Position numbers and translations under genes: made by a program | The notes under the pieces: generated by a model | The model's input: the letters and a program-made list of their open reading frames with translations, nothing else | Told to the model about the DNA's origin: nothing | Database searches by the model: none | Origin: Luzula sylvatica | Taxonomy: Eukaryota > Streptophyta > Magnoliopsida > Poales > Juncaceae | DNA length: 64,000 nucleotides | Reading direction: 5' to 3' | Assembly (NCBI GenBank): GCA_946800325.1 | Contig: OX326959.1 | Coordinates: 34,109,027-34,173,026, forward strand | Shown: positions 39,003-48,501 of the stretch, one piece after another | How positions within the stretch are numbered: position 1 is the first letter of the stretch | Layout of the letters: each line of letters starts with the position of its first letter

Positions 39003-41279
39003 TGTGCAAAACTAAACTTTGAATGATGCACATTTTCATACTTCCTGTTTTACTGTTTTGTAATCATTGATACAGAAGCAAAAAAAAAAAGTTATGATTA
39101 AAATAGAGTGAAGTACAGTGACAATTTAAGTAAAATTTATAACAATACTATTCTTGTAAATATCAACATGTTTTTTTCAAGGAGATATCAACAGGTTTAT
39201 CAAAAACTTTCTTTACTATTGAATAATTTTATTCGGCAAAAAAAAATTTGTATATTGTTTTTTTCCTATTATTGCTCATTTTAATTTGAGACAATAAATT
39301 AAATAAAATTAATTTGTTACTAATAAATCACATTTTGGTTATTAATAAGAGGAGCTGGACTTTAATTAAAGAAAAAGGATTTGAATATAATATTCTGAAA
39401 AAGTTAGAAGTGGTTGGAGGGTAAGAGAAAAAAGTGGCGATAGGGGTCCACACTCTTAAATATTGGAGTTACTAATTTCTGCTTCATTTCAGCTGACATT
39501 GTCTTTAACTTCCTCAATTTTATATTTTAAATTTAACTAGATGGAAATTCTTGCATTTAAGAAAATTATAATAAGTTGAAGCTTGACTTCGGTGGAAATT
39601 CTTAGATATTTATCATTTTGTCTATTAAGATACAAAGTAACAAAATCACGTTCATGACTGTATGTTCTAAAATGATGTAATCATAATAACATGACTATTT
39701 TGATTTATGTTTACAAAAAATATTATAGTAATGAACTTTAAACATTTATATTGTATTTACGTGAACTATAATATGGTACATATTAAAAAAATATATATAT
39801 ATGGCCCTAAAAGAATAACCGGAAATGAATATTACTAAAAATAATATAATTCTAATTTATTCAAATATATATGATTTTTGTTATCTTTTATATAATCATG
39901 ATGACCTATAACGAAAATAATATGGTTCTAATTAGTTCAAATGTATTCATGTTCTTTGTTTTTTCATATAACCATGATGATCAATATTATATTTTATACG
40001 TAGTCTGTGCGATGAGTTTTATAGTATATATGAAGTTCATCATAATTCACTACCACGAAATACATACGTAAATATACACAATGAAGCTCAATAAAAGTAA
40101 GAGTCAAAATGCACTAATACTTCAACTTGTTTTATACAATGAATAGTATAATATTTTTCATAGAATATCAACCGTACATGAATAAATACTCAAAAAATGA
40201 AGGTACGAAATCAACCCATGACCTCTATTTCCCCCCAAATTGTTCAACACCACTTGAACTACAAAGTCTTTGTGCTTTTTTACTATTTTTAATCTATATA
40301 TCACTGAGCGCGACGTGTTAAAATGTCGAAATTGGAAAAAATTGTCATCACCGTGATTCGAACTCAGAATATGTTTGCTTCATTTGAGCTGGAATTGTCT
40401 TAAACTTCCCCAAGTGAACTCAGAATATATTTTGGATAACATTAAATGATAAATATACACTAGAATCTTGTAAAAAAAATTATTATTTAACAAATATTCG
40501 AAATATTTTTTTTTTTTAAATGGGTCAATAATAAGAAAATGGGTTTATCATAGAACTCCCCTATATTATTTTATATTATGTATTATTTATTATCTTATCT
40601 AATGTTATATTATGTTATTCTTACAATTTAGTATTTACTTATTTGCATCTAAACATTTTACTATGTGTTAACTGTACTTTATATTTTTGTGGAATTTGCA
40701 AAACTGAAATCGTAATTATTAAAATTTACGTTTCCTATGCTATCAATTCTTTGTACATCCAAGCAAGCCCATTAGTGGTCCCGGAAAAGCACATATTGCT
40801 GCTATGAAGCATGTCGGGGGTCCCCTCTCCTAGTTATATTGTTGTGAATATTGTTCTGATTGCTCAAGGATTGAGAAAACTTATTTACTTATTACTAATC
40901 ACTAGTTAGATTTGAAGCCTCTTGTTTAATCATGGAATGATAAAGAATATACTTGCACCGATAAGCTTAAGATTTATAGGACCACATTTTCTGCCCCCAT
41001 AACAATCAGATAACATGATCTATGAGTAGTGATTCCTAGAGAAAAGGAACCAATTACCTATTACTTGTAATAAGGTTTATGATCACAATCATATTTTTTA
41101 ACCTAGGTATTCTTGACGTTGGTCTATTATAACCTAATCATGATTTATGAATTGAAGTTCATTTGTATCGTTCATGATCATATCGTAGAAGCAAAAATAT
41201 ATTAAATAAGTATATTCAAATATTTATAAAGATTACAATATGTTAAATTATAATATTTAAATACAAATACATATAGAAT
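39003..41279. other. A/T-rich intergenic DNA
   Basis: About 2.3 kb of very A/T-rich sequence with poly(A) and poly(T) runs. The short frames at 39871-40321 have no recognisable domain. 40430-40552 repeats the segment at 37905-38088. I see no supported gene. Confidence 0.5.
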
Positions 41280-41880
41280 CTTGTATTTTTCCTCTCAAAA
41301 ACTCTGTAATTGTAAGAACAAGCAAATTTATATTTTTGTTCTTTCAAAAAAATTATAAAAATGTAAAAAGCGAAGTCTAACATCCGTCAAAAAACCAATT
41401 ATCATATTTTTGTAAAAAAATATCAAATTGATGTCAAAAACGAGCAAAATACTTAATTTTCATGTTTTGCTAAAAAAACTACGTAATGGAAGACCAAGAC
41501 AAGAATTTTTTTATTTTGTTTCTAAAATTTCGCAAAAATGAGAAAATTGAAGTCTAAAATTTGAAAAATGAATGATCCTGTTTTTCTGAAAAACACCAAA
41601 ATCGAACTCAAACACGAGAAAATAAGCATATTTTTATTTTCTTAAAAAATATTGCATAAGTGCATAAAGTGATGTTTCACACCTTAATAAAGGGGCCGCT
41701 ATCCTAATTTTCTAAAAAATGCCTAAATATATGTCTAGAACATGAAAAGTACTCATTTTAAGATTTTCTCAAAGAACTTTGTAATTCATGACTATCAAAA
41801 CACAATTTCTATTCTTTTAAACAATTGCGTAAAAATACGAAAAGTGAAATCTAACTTCACTTTTTGCAGTTTTGAGTAAT
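41280..41880. repeat. Degenerate tandem repeat, ~55-65 bp unit
   Basis: About ten diverged units with the pattern TTTTCTAAAAAAT..CGTAAAAATG.GAAAA.TGAAGTCTAA. Examples begin near 41341, 41408, 41466, 41517, 41582, 41637, 41708, 41763 and 41815. Copies are old, with many indels. It is unrelated by eye to the 124 bp satellite. Confidence 0.5.
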
Positions 41881-42111
41881 TTTTAAAAAGGAGAAATTTT
41901 GCATGTCGGTCTTCGGTTAAAAATTCTTTTGAGGTAGATGAGAAATTAAGTATTTTTTTAATTTTAGACATTTATTTTATAGAAAATTTGATAAATTGGT
42001 ATTTTTGAAGGTATTACCTAACAATCTTAAGGTAGTGGTCAAGGAATCTTAAATCTTAAAATATCTTAAAATACCTATAATGCTAAACATTCCCTTTTCC
42101 CTCGTGCAGCC

Positions 42112-42386
42112 ATGTCATCACATTACTGTTTATTTCTCGAAATAATACCTCACCCCCCTCTTTCTTCTCACTCCCACTCTCACTCTCAGTCTCACGATCC
42201 AGGAAAAGAAGAGCATTCCAAAACCTACTTGTGCGCGGAAACGGAACCAGCGAGAAGGATGTCTGCTTCCATGGCGGCACAGACGACGCGGAGGATGCCT
42301 ACTTTCATGGCGGTACAGACAACGCGGAGATATGGAGAAACCTTACGCGATTTTGTGCGATTTGTGACAGATTTTGCAGGCGGGTT
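42112..42386 (+). pseudogene. 5' part of an open frame split by the copia element
   Basis: The frame opens at 42112, runs through a Ser/His-rich stretch and two tandem 36 bp repeats (12-residue units MSASMAAQTTRR and MPTFMAVQTTRR), then RYGETLRDFV, and meets the copia insertion at 42387. If the element and one copy of its 5 bp target duplication are ignored, the frame continues open at 44860 for about 35 codons, through LELHLINSARRERARKHAG, to a stop near 44972. GC content is clearly above the surroundings, consistent with a former coding or transposon-captured segment. The product is not recognised. I cannot exclude a chance frame. Confidence 0.4.
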
Positions 42387-42801
42387 TGTTAGAATTGAAA
42401 CTATATTGCTGCTAATTAACAAGAGATTAAGCTTTAATTACTGAACAAAGGATTAAGAGAAGAAGACAGTTTAAACAAATGATTTCATTAATTTTTTTTT
42501 TGTCAAACTGATTACAATGTTAAGCACTTCTATTTATACTAATTACAAGTTAATCTCAGCCACTAATCTAAAACAGAAATCAGTTAAACATATCTCACTT
42601 AGTGTGTGATTAATGATAATGATCTTTTAATTACAATTCTGAAATATTTAGAAATAAGAAAAAGCCCAAATGAATAAAGGCCCAGTAGAGTAATAATAAC
42701 TCAAGTAAAAGAAGCAGCCCAAGAATCTTTAATTCAGTTAAGTTCAGCGCTTTAGTTGCCTTCAGCGGAAGATGTATAGTGAAGATGTGCATTCGTTAAC
42801 A
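42387..42801 (-). repeat. 3' LTR of the copia element
   Basis: 415 bp, bounded by TG and CA with TGTTA/TAACA inverted ends. A TATA-like TATAAATAG (reverse strand) lies at about 42530, in the position expected of the LTR promoter. Confidence 0.92.
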
Positions 42802-44475
42802 GCCCCCCGCAAGCGGAACGAGGGATTTCTCAACGTTCAGCTTGGATCTTAAGAGAGTAAAACAATTACTGGAGAGAGCTTTGGTGAGAGCATCAGCCAG
42901 TTGATCTGATGAACAAAGAAAACGAACCAAGAGTTTCTTACTGGCAACCTGTTCCCTCACAAAATGGTAGTCGATTTCTATGTGCTTGGTACGGGCATGA
43001 AAGATTGGATTAGAAGCTAAGTAAGTTGCACCGATGTTATCACAATATAAGACCGGAATCGAGGAAGAAGAGATGTGGAGTTCATGGAGAACATACTGGA
43101 GCCAAATAGCTTCAGAGGTCGCTAATGCTAACGCCTTGTACTCAGCTTCAGTTGAGGATCTGGAGACGGTAGGTTGTTTTTTTGATGACCAAGAGATAAG
43201 GTTGGGACCTAGAAACACACAGTAGCCAGTTGTGGATCGTCGATCATCCACACAGCCCGTCCAGTCAGCGTCAGAGTAGACAGTTAGGGTTTGATCAGAA
43301 CATCGAGAGATGAGAAGTCCATGAGATAGAGTTCCTTTGAGATAGCGAAGAATTCGTTTAACAAGCGCCCAGTGAGTTGTTCGTGGAGAGTGCATGAATT
43401 GGCTGGCTTTATTGACAGCATAAGCAATATCTAGTCGGCTTAAAGTTGCATATTGAAGACCACCTACGATGCTGCGATAAAGGGTTGGATCAGAGAGTAA
43501 ATCGCCATTGTGCTTGGAGAAGCTGTCAGAGGGAGAGATAGGAGTGTTAACTGGATGAGCATTGCTCATATTTGCTCGTTTCAGTAACTGAGTAATATAC
43601 TGAGATTGAGTGAGAAGAAGTCCTTTAGAGTGATCCTGACAGTGAATACCCAGAAAGTAATTAAGAGAACCAAGATCTTTGAGAGAGAATTGGTTGTTAA
43701 GAAGAGTAATGATGGACTGAATCTCAGAAGAGTTGGAGCCAGTAATGATGATATCATCAACATATACAAGCATGAGAGTAAGAGAAGAGGTTGTTTTTCT
43801 GATAAACAAAGAAGTATCAGCACGAGAGGAGATAAAACCAAGAGAGTGAAGAGTGATACTGAGCTTGTGAAACCAGGCTCGAGGGGCTTGTTTGAGACCG
43901 TATAAGGCCTTCTTGAGAAGGCATACATGATCAGGAAATTTGATATCTTTGAAGCCTTGAGGTTGCTCCATGTAAACTGTCTCTTGAAGATCACCATTCA
44001 AAAATGCGTTGTTAATGTCCAGTTGCTTGAGAGTCCAGTGATTTGAGATAGCCAGAGAAAGAACTAATCTGATCGTGGTTCGTTTGATAACCGGACTGAA
44101 AGTTTCTTCATAATCTAACCCGTATTCCTGAATGTAGCCCTTGGCCACTAAACGAGCTTTAAAACGATCAAGAGAGCCATCTGCTTTGCGTTTAATCCGA
44201 TAAATCCATTTGCATTGTACCGGGTTTTTGCTGAGAGGACGAGGGACAAGAACCCATGTACCATTGGAGATCAAGGCATTGATTTCTTGAGACATGGCAG
44301 ATCGCCAGTTTTCATCTTTTAAAGCTTGAGAATAACATGTTGGTTCAAGAGGAACCAGAGAAGATGAGAAGGATACAAAGTCCTGATTGTGAATAGGTTT
44401 AAGAGAGTTAGCTTTGCGAGTGATCATTGTGAATAGGAACCAGAGAATTGAAACTATATTGCTACTAACTAACAA
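42796..44475 (-). CDS. Ty1-copia reverse transcriptase-RNase H (truncated pol)
   Basis: An uninterrupted 559-codon frame. Residues 1-11 derive from the 5' LTR and about 12-25 from a junction patch. Pol homology follows: the copia RT start (NGTWVLVPRP, KWIYRIKRKADG, about 73-100), QLDINNAFLNGDL (about 151), the polymerase signature YVDD at 238-241, then RNase H with SDADW (401-405), SWSSKKQPTVSRSSTEAEY and ADALTK. The frame ends at a stop inside the 3' LTR after passing through the polypurine tract. All RT and RNase H signature motifs look intact. Gag, protease and integrase are missing, so mobility would need helper proteins. Confidence 0.93.
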   Translation of the reverse strand: MLVSSNIVSILWFLFTMITRKANSLKPIHNQDFVSFSSSLVPLEPTCYSQALKDENWRSAMSQEINALISNGTWVLVPRPLSKNPVQCKWIYRIKRKADGSLDRFKARLVAKGYIQEYGLDYEETFSPVIKRTTIRLVLSLAISNHWTLKQLDINNAFLNGDLQETVYMEQPQGFKDIKFPDHVCLLKKALYGLKQAPRAWFHKLSITLHSLGFISSRADTSLFIRKTTSSLTLMLVYVDDIIITGSNSSEIQSIITLLNNQFSLKDLGSLNYFLGIHCQDHSKGLLLTQSQYITQLLKRANMSNAHPVNTPISPSDSFSKHNGDLLSDPTLYRSIVGGLQYATLSRLDIAYAVNKASQFMHSPRTTHWALVKRILRYLKGTLSHGLLISRCSDQTLTVYSDADWTGCVDDRRSTTGYCVFLGPNLISWSSKKQPTVSRSSTEAEYKALALATSEAIWLQYVLHELHISSSSIPVLYCDNIGATYLASNPIFHARTKHIEIDYHFVREQVASKKLLVRFLCSSDQLADALTKALSSNCFTLLRSKLNVEKSLVPLAGGC

Positions 44476-44854
44476 GAGATTAAGCTTTAATTACTGAACA
44501 AAGGATTAAGAGAAGAAGACAGTTTAAACAAATGATTTCATTAATTTTCTTTTTGTCAAACTGATTACAATGTTAAGCACTTCTATTTATACTAATTACA
44601 AGTTAATCTCAGCCACTAATCTAAAACAGAAATCAGTTAAACATATCACACTTAGTGTGTGATTAATGATAATGATCTTTTAATTACAATTCTGAAATAT
44701 TTAGAAATAAGAAAAAGCCCAAATGAATAAAGGCCCAGTAGAGTAATAATAACTCAAGTAAAAGAAGCAACCCAAGAATCTTTAATTCAGTTAAGTTCAG
44801 CGCTTTAGTTGCCTTCAGCGGAAGATGTATAGTGAAGATGTGCATTCGTTAACA
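44444..44854 (-). repeat. 5' LTR of the copia element, lacking 4 terminal bases
   Basis: 411 bp, nearly identical to the other LTR. In the element's sense it ends at TTCAATTCT and lacks AACA. The interior deletion starts exactly here. Confidence 0.9.
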
Positions 44855-44859
44855 GGGTT

Positions 44860-44972
44860 AGATGCTAGCTTGGAGCTCCACCTGATAAACTCTGCACGAC
44901 GAGAAAGAGCGAGAAAACATGCCGGCGACTGGTTGGGTCTTCTTCAGGCGGGAACAACTAGCGATTCTTCGT
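44860..44972 (+). pseudogene. 3' part of the open frame split by the copia element
   Basis: Continuation of the frame interrupted at 42386: LELHLINSARRERARKHAG followed by a short Gly/Thr/Ser tail and TGA near 44970. Not recognised as any family. A chance frame remains possible. Confidence 0.35.
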
Positions 44973-45725
44973 GATCTTCTTCTGGCTATGAAAGCGAAAC
45001 GCAGTTGAGTCTTTTTTTCCTCGCATTTTTTGCCGTTTGATTAATATTTCTCTCTTGGCCTCTTTTTCGGTCTTTTTTCTCGCATAATTAAATTGTCTTC
45101 TTCGTTAAAGCAAAACCTAGACTTAATTGTATGATTTTTTTATATGTGTTGTCAATTTCAGTTTGGTTGAGGTCTTATTTGGATTAATTACAAGTTAATT
45201 GGGGCTAATTTCATACAAATTACAAGTTATTTGGTTGAAAACGATGACGAAAAAGATGAAGACGAAAATAAAGGGGGAAAAGAAGAACGCGAAGAATAAA
45301 TTCTCGAAGACACTTGGCTCTTGTGGGGGGCAAAACTGGTGATGTGAGGCAAATAAGGCACAAAATTAATGCTTAATTTGGGGATTTTAGCCCTTGTGAA
45401 GAACAATTCTATATACTTTATTAATCATATTTGAGATAACATGAATATTTCTTCACTAAGTGTGTTTTACTGCTTAATTACAGGAATTAGAAGGAATTTC
45501 TGGGAATTTGGAGAGTGTAGTTGTCTCCAATACGTCAAGAGGAGTGAAAATGATATATTACACCGATATATTCGGTACATAAATGAGACGGGAGGCAAAC
45601 AATCATCATGATGAAAACTTACACACAAGTTTATACGAAAACCACTCAATCCTTAGCCCTTATCCAGCCCACCTACCTTTGATGGAAATTACCTCATTAC
45701 CCTCAATCCTCTTCACCAACTCGTG
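44973..45725. other. Intergenic DNA, unassigned
   Basis: Mixed T-rich and A/G-rich sequence (a run ACGATGACGAAAAAGATGA near 45241). No gene, repeat ends or RNA recognised. Confidence 0.4.
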
Positions 45726-45790
45726 GCCAATAAGAAGACTCCGTGAGTGCTATAAATATGACCACAAGGGCCACGAGTTTGGGACGCTCT
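45726..45790 (+). promoter_or_regulatory. Promoter-like block (CCAAT and TATA motifs)
   Basis: GGCCAATAAG at about 45724 and GCTATAAATATGA at about 45750, followed by a CT-rich leader from about 45785. The order and spacing fit an RNA polymerase II promoter, plausibly a retroelement LTR, since no host gene follows. No matching second LTR was found. Confidence 0.4.
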
Positions 45791-45827
45791 TTTTACCCTT
45801 TTTACTCTCTCTCTCCCTCTCTCTTTT

Positions 45828-46135
45828 TTCAAGCACAATCAAGATCCTTCAAGATACTTCAAGATCAATCAAGAAAAATCTCTCAAGGATTAGTCGAGAC
45901 AAGGGAGCTCATCCCTTCGACGAAACTTTCTCATCCTTCAAAGATCGGGCCGTGACAAGGAGCTATTCCCTACGGTGGATTTGAGAAGAAGTGCCGTGAC
46001 TCGATTCAAGTTTCTTCGAAGTGATTGCGATCCGAGACAAGGGAGCTTCATCCCTTCGGTACAATCCATCACTCTCGAGACAAGGAGCAAGGATCTTTCG
46101 GTACGAGGCAAGGAGACAAGGAGCTTCACTTCGAG
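45828..46135. repeat. Short imperfect repeats downstream of the promoter-like block
   Basis: First a run of TTCAAGAT-type words (45833-45875). Then about five copies of GAGACAAGGGAGCTCATCCC-like units near 45896, 45951, 46035, 46078 and 46110. AAGGGA and TCCCTT within a unit could pair as small hairpins. Confidence 0.55.
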
Positions 46136-46402
46136 GCTTTCTCAACTAGGTGTACTCCTTTTCAAATTACTTGATTAATTGTTGTTTGATTGGATTTTGT
46201 TGTGTAAAGAATTCTCGGTTTAATGAATCTTTAGTTTCTTGTTTACTTGAATCGAATCTTTGTTCTAAACTTGTTCTTTTACTTGATCTTTTGCCCTCAA
46301 TTACTGCCTTAAATTTAGTTCAAATTTCCATTAAATCAATCCCAAAACAAACCTTCAATTCAATCCTCAATTCAAATTACAAATTCGAAATCCAGAACAA
46401 AC

Positions 46403-46741
46403 TCCGTTGTAACGGAACCTAACTTGCGTTATAACGGACCATTCGGTTTGTACCTGACTTTCAGTTTGTTGGTACTCCGTTGTAACGCAACTTACTTCCG
46501 TTGTAACGGACCAGCAAGGAAAAGCATTCAATATCACTCATACTAGTGCGTTGTAACGGACATACGGGTCCGTTGTAACGGATCAACCAATCCGTTGTAA
46601 CGCAACCCCTGTTCGTTATAACGGACCAGTTTAGTGCGTTATAACGGAGTTTCATCCGTTGTAACGGACGTTCATCTCACACTTAGCGCCAGAATTTTCA
46701 CTCAAGTCCGTTGTAACGGAACTTACTTCCGTTGTAACGGA
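46403..46741. repeat. Cluster of 12 near-palindromic CGTTRTAACG motifs
   Basis: The 10-mer CGTTGTAACG (nine times) or the perfect palindrome CGTTATAACG (three times) begins at 46405, 46427, 46478, 46499, 46549, 46571, 46593, 46614, 46637, 46657, 46709 and 46730. Intervals are 22, 51, 21, 50, 22, 22, 21, 23, 20, 52 and 21 bp. Spacers are not conserved. Most copies extend to CCGTTGTAACGGA, which contains two inverted AACGG words resembling MYB core sites. Function unknown. Confidence 0.9.
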
Positions 46742-46907
46742 CTATCTTCTGTGAATTTTCTTCGTTATTTCTCATCCATTTTGATCCAAATTTTGACGCA
46801 ATTGCTCCCCGTGGAACGAACTTTCATATTTTTCATTATACACATATATTTTCACACTTATTGATTGAATCGGGTTTTCGAATACAACGATAATTTTACA
46901 CGCCAAA

Positions 46908-47276
46908 AACCCGCTCATCAACTGGACCGCTTTCGAACATTGCGGCATGATATTTCCACCCCCTTTTAAGTCTCACGGTGTCAAAATGATTTACAACGGT
47001 GCACCAGTTGATCTCGCTCCCGATGAAGAAAAGGTAACAATATCATGTTTTGGAGGGTTATTTTTTATATTTATCTTTTTTTGGCTGGTTTTGAAGGTGG
47101 AGACGATGTTTGCGGTGATGTTGGACAAGGATTATGCGAAGAAGCCCCAATTTATCGAGAATTTCTGGAATGAATTGAAGAAAATTCTTATGAGTGGCAT
47201 CAAGTTGAAAAGGCGACAAATTGTTGTGGCTACGTATTTGATCAATAAACTCGCTCTTAGGACCGGTAATGAAAAG
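46908..47276 (+). pseudogene. DNA topoisomerase I (TOP1) gene fragment
   Basis: The normal protein relaxes supercoiled nuclear DNA through a Tyr-DNA intermediate. Here only pieces of the conserved core remain. Exon piece 1 (to 47033) reads NWTAFEHCGMIFPPPFK, then HGVKMIYNGAPVDL. A 63 bp GT-AG intron (47034-47096) follows. Exon piece 2 (47097-47276) reads MFAVMLDKDYAKKPQFIENF, then jumps to KLKRRQIVVATYLINKLALR and TGNEK, and stops at a donor-like GTATAT. The part of the core between LKKIL and KLKRRQ, over a hundred residues in normal TOP1, is missing, and the active-site Tyr domain is absent. The retained intron argues against a processed copy. It looks like a captured or duplicated genomic fragment, possibly in the Helitron ending at 48500. 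Confidence 0.85.
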
Positions 47277-47740
47277 GTATATTAATTTATTGTTTAATGA
47301 TTAATAATTAACGATCTTCGTTGTTTCTCGGCCGTTAGATGCCGTGCCATCGGCCTTCATCACTTCTTTGCAGCGAGATTAGGGTTTAGGGTTTATGCCC
47401 CTGTCGCGTGAATGAAGAGGGCGACGAAAGTGGCCTTCCTCACTTCTTTGCTGTGGCGCGAGCTTAGGTCACAGGGTTACGAACAAGGGCGGTCTGAGGG
47501 CGACAAAGTGCCTTTCAACCACGACCTCGCGAGAGGAAGACACGCGCCGTTCTGGAAAAGGGCGACAAAGTGCCTTTTTCTCTGATTTTTATTCATTTCT
47601 CATCGATATTTCTCATTTTTTTCTGGTTTCTTGCACTGATTTTAAGTATTTTGCCACTATTTTTTATTATTTTGGGGTTAATTTGATAATTTTTTATTCT
47701 CATCGAATTTCGGGGAAATGCTTACTTCGATAGTCCTTGG
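47277..47740. other. Sequence after the TOP1 fragment
   Basis: No gene recognised. It contains AGGGTTTAGGGTTTA at about 47382 (two plant telomere units) and repeated words GGGCGACAAAGTGCCTTT (near 47500 and 47562). Confidence 0.45.
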
Positions 47741-48165
47741 CACCTTTTTCGAATCTGGTTGTTAATGCTTATTGGCAGCTCTTTTGTTTTTTTCATGGTA
47801 AACATACATCGATACCCCTCGAATTAAAATTAATTGCGCAATCGAATCCAATTTTGTGTTTTTATTTGTTTATTTTTAGGTTTGAATGGAATTTGTGTTG
47901 GTTCAACGACAAGCGCGATAACTGTGACTATAGCTAGAGTAGTAAAAGAAGCCGCGACTTGACATCTTTCTCGAATCTGGTTGTCAATGCTTATTGGCGG
48001 GTCTTTAGTTTTTTTCATGGTAAACTTACATCAGTACCCCTCGAGTTAAACTTAATTGCGCAATCGAATCCAATTATGTGTTTTTATTTGTTTATTTTTA
48101 GGTTTTAACAGAATTTATGTTGGTTTCAGCAACAAGCGCAACGCGATAACTGTGACTATATTAAA
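47740..48165. repeat. Tandem duplication, ~222 bp period
   Basis: TCGAATCTGGTTGTTAATGC at 47749 recurs as TCGAATCTGGTTGTCAATGC at 47971. Both are followed by TCATGGTAAAC, GCGCAATCGAATCCAATT, TTTTTATTTGTTTATTTTTA and GCGATAACTGTGACTATA. Two copies with a few substitutions and small indels. Confidence 0.85.
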
Positions 48166-48470
48166 AAAACTTTGTAGTGTAAAATAAAAGGAGATTATAT
48201 AAGATGAGATTAATTACATGATATATTATATCAGATGTGGGATTTAACCGATAAACTTGCTGTAAAAAAAACTTCCAATACATAATAACCCCAAATGATA
48301 TGAAAAGACATGAAAAATGTAATATCTAATAATGTAAATGTTTTATGCCAAAATTGTCCGTATTTTTTGTGAAATGTATGATTAAAAAGTATTATAATTC
48401 GTCGAACAAACGTTGAACCAAAACATAAAAAATAAAATCAAAACAAGAAAAAAACAATTTTGAACAACGA

Positions 48471-48500
48471 ACCCGCGCAATTGCGCGGGTACCACGCTAG
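48471..48500 (+). mobile_element. Helitron 3' terminus
   Basis: A 20 bp perfect palindrome, ACCCGCGCAATTGCGCGGGT (48471-48490), is followed ten bases later by CTAG at the element end and a T. A hairpin just before a CTRR end with insertion before T is the defining 3' end of plant Helitrons. The 5' end was not found with confidence, so the extent is unknown. It may include the TOP1 fragment and the 222 bp duplication upstream. Confidence 0.82.
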
Positions 48501-48501
48501 T

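Larger units (their letters stand above)
42387..44854 (-). mobile_element. Deleted Ty1-copia retrotransposon, 2468 bp
   Basis: Two LTRs of about 411-415 bp (42387-42801 and 44444-44854) flank a 1.64 kb interior. A perfect 5 bp duplication GGGTT lies at 42382-42386 and 44855-44859. The LTR ends TGTTA...TAACA. By eye the LTRs differ at about five positions, so the insertion is young. The element is transcribed on the minus strand. Its polypurine tract GCGGGGGGC touches the 3' LTR at 42802. The primer-binding site, gag, protease and integrase are absent, and the 5' LTR lacks its last four bases and is fused to pol. It is non-autonomous but keeps intact RT-RNase H. Confidence 0.95.

Noticed and set aside
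40350..40380. tRNA or SINE (GATTCGAACTCAG resembles a reversed B box; a similar word lies near 58797)
   Set aside because: No matching A box at the correct distance, no cloverleaf and no tail or target duplication.
45400..45440. TCTATATACTTTATTAA at 45409 as the Helitron 5' end
   Set aside because: Plausible start, but the preceding base is T instead of the A expected at an A|T target, and no second copy is visible for comparison.
47382..47400. Interstitial telomere repeat (AGGGTTTAGGGTTTA)
   Set aside because: Only two units. The TTTAGGG word is common in plant leaders (telo-box).
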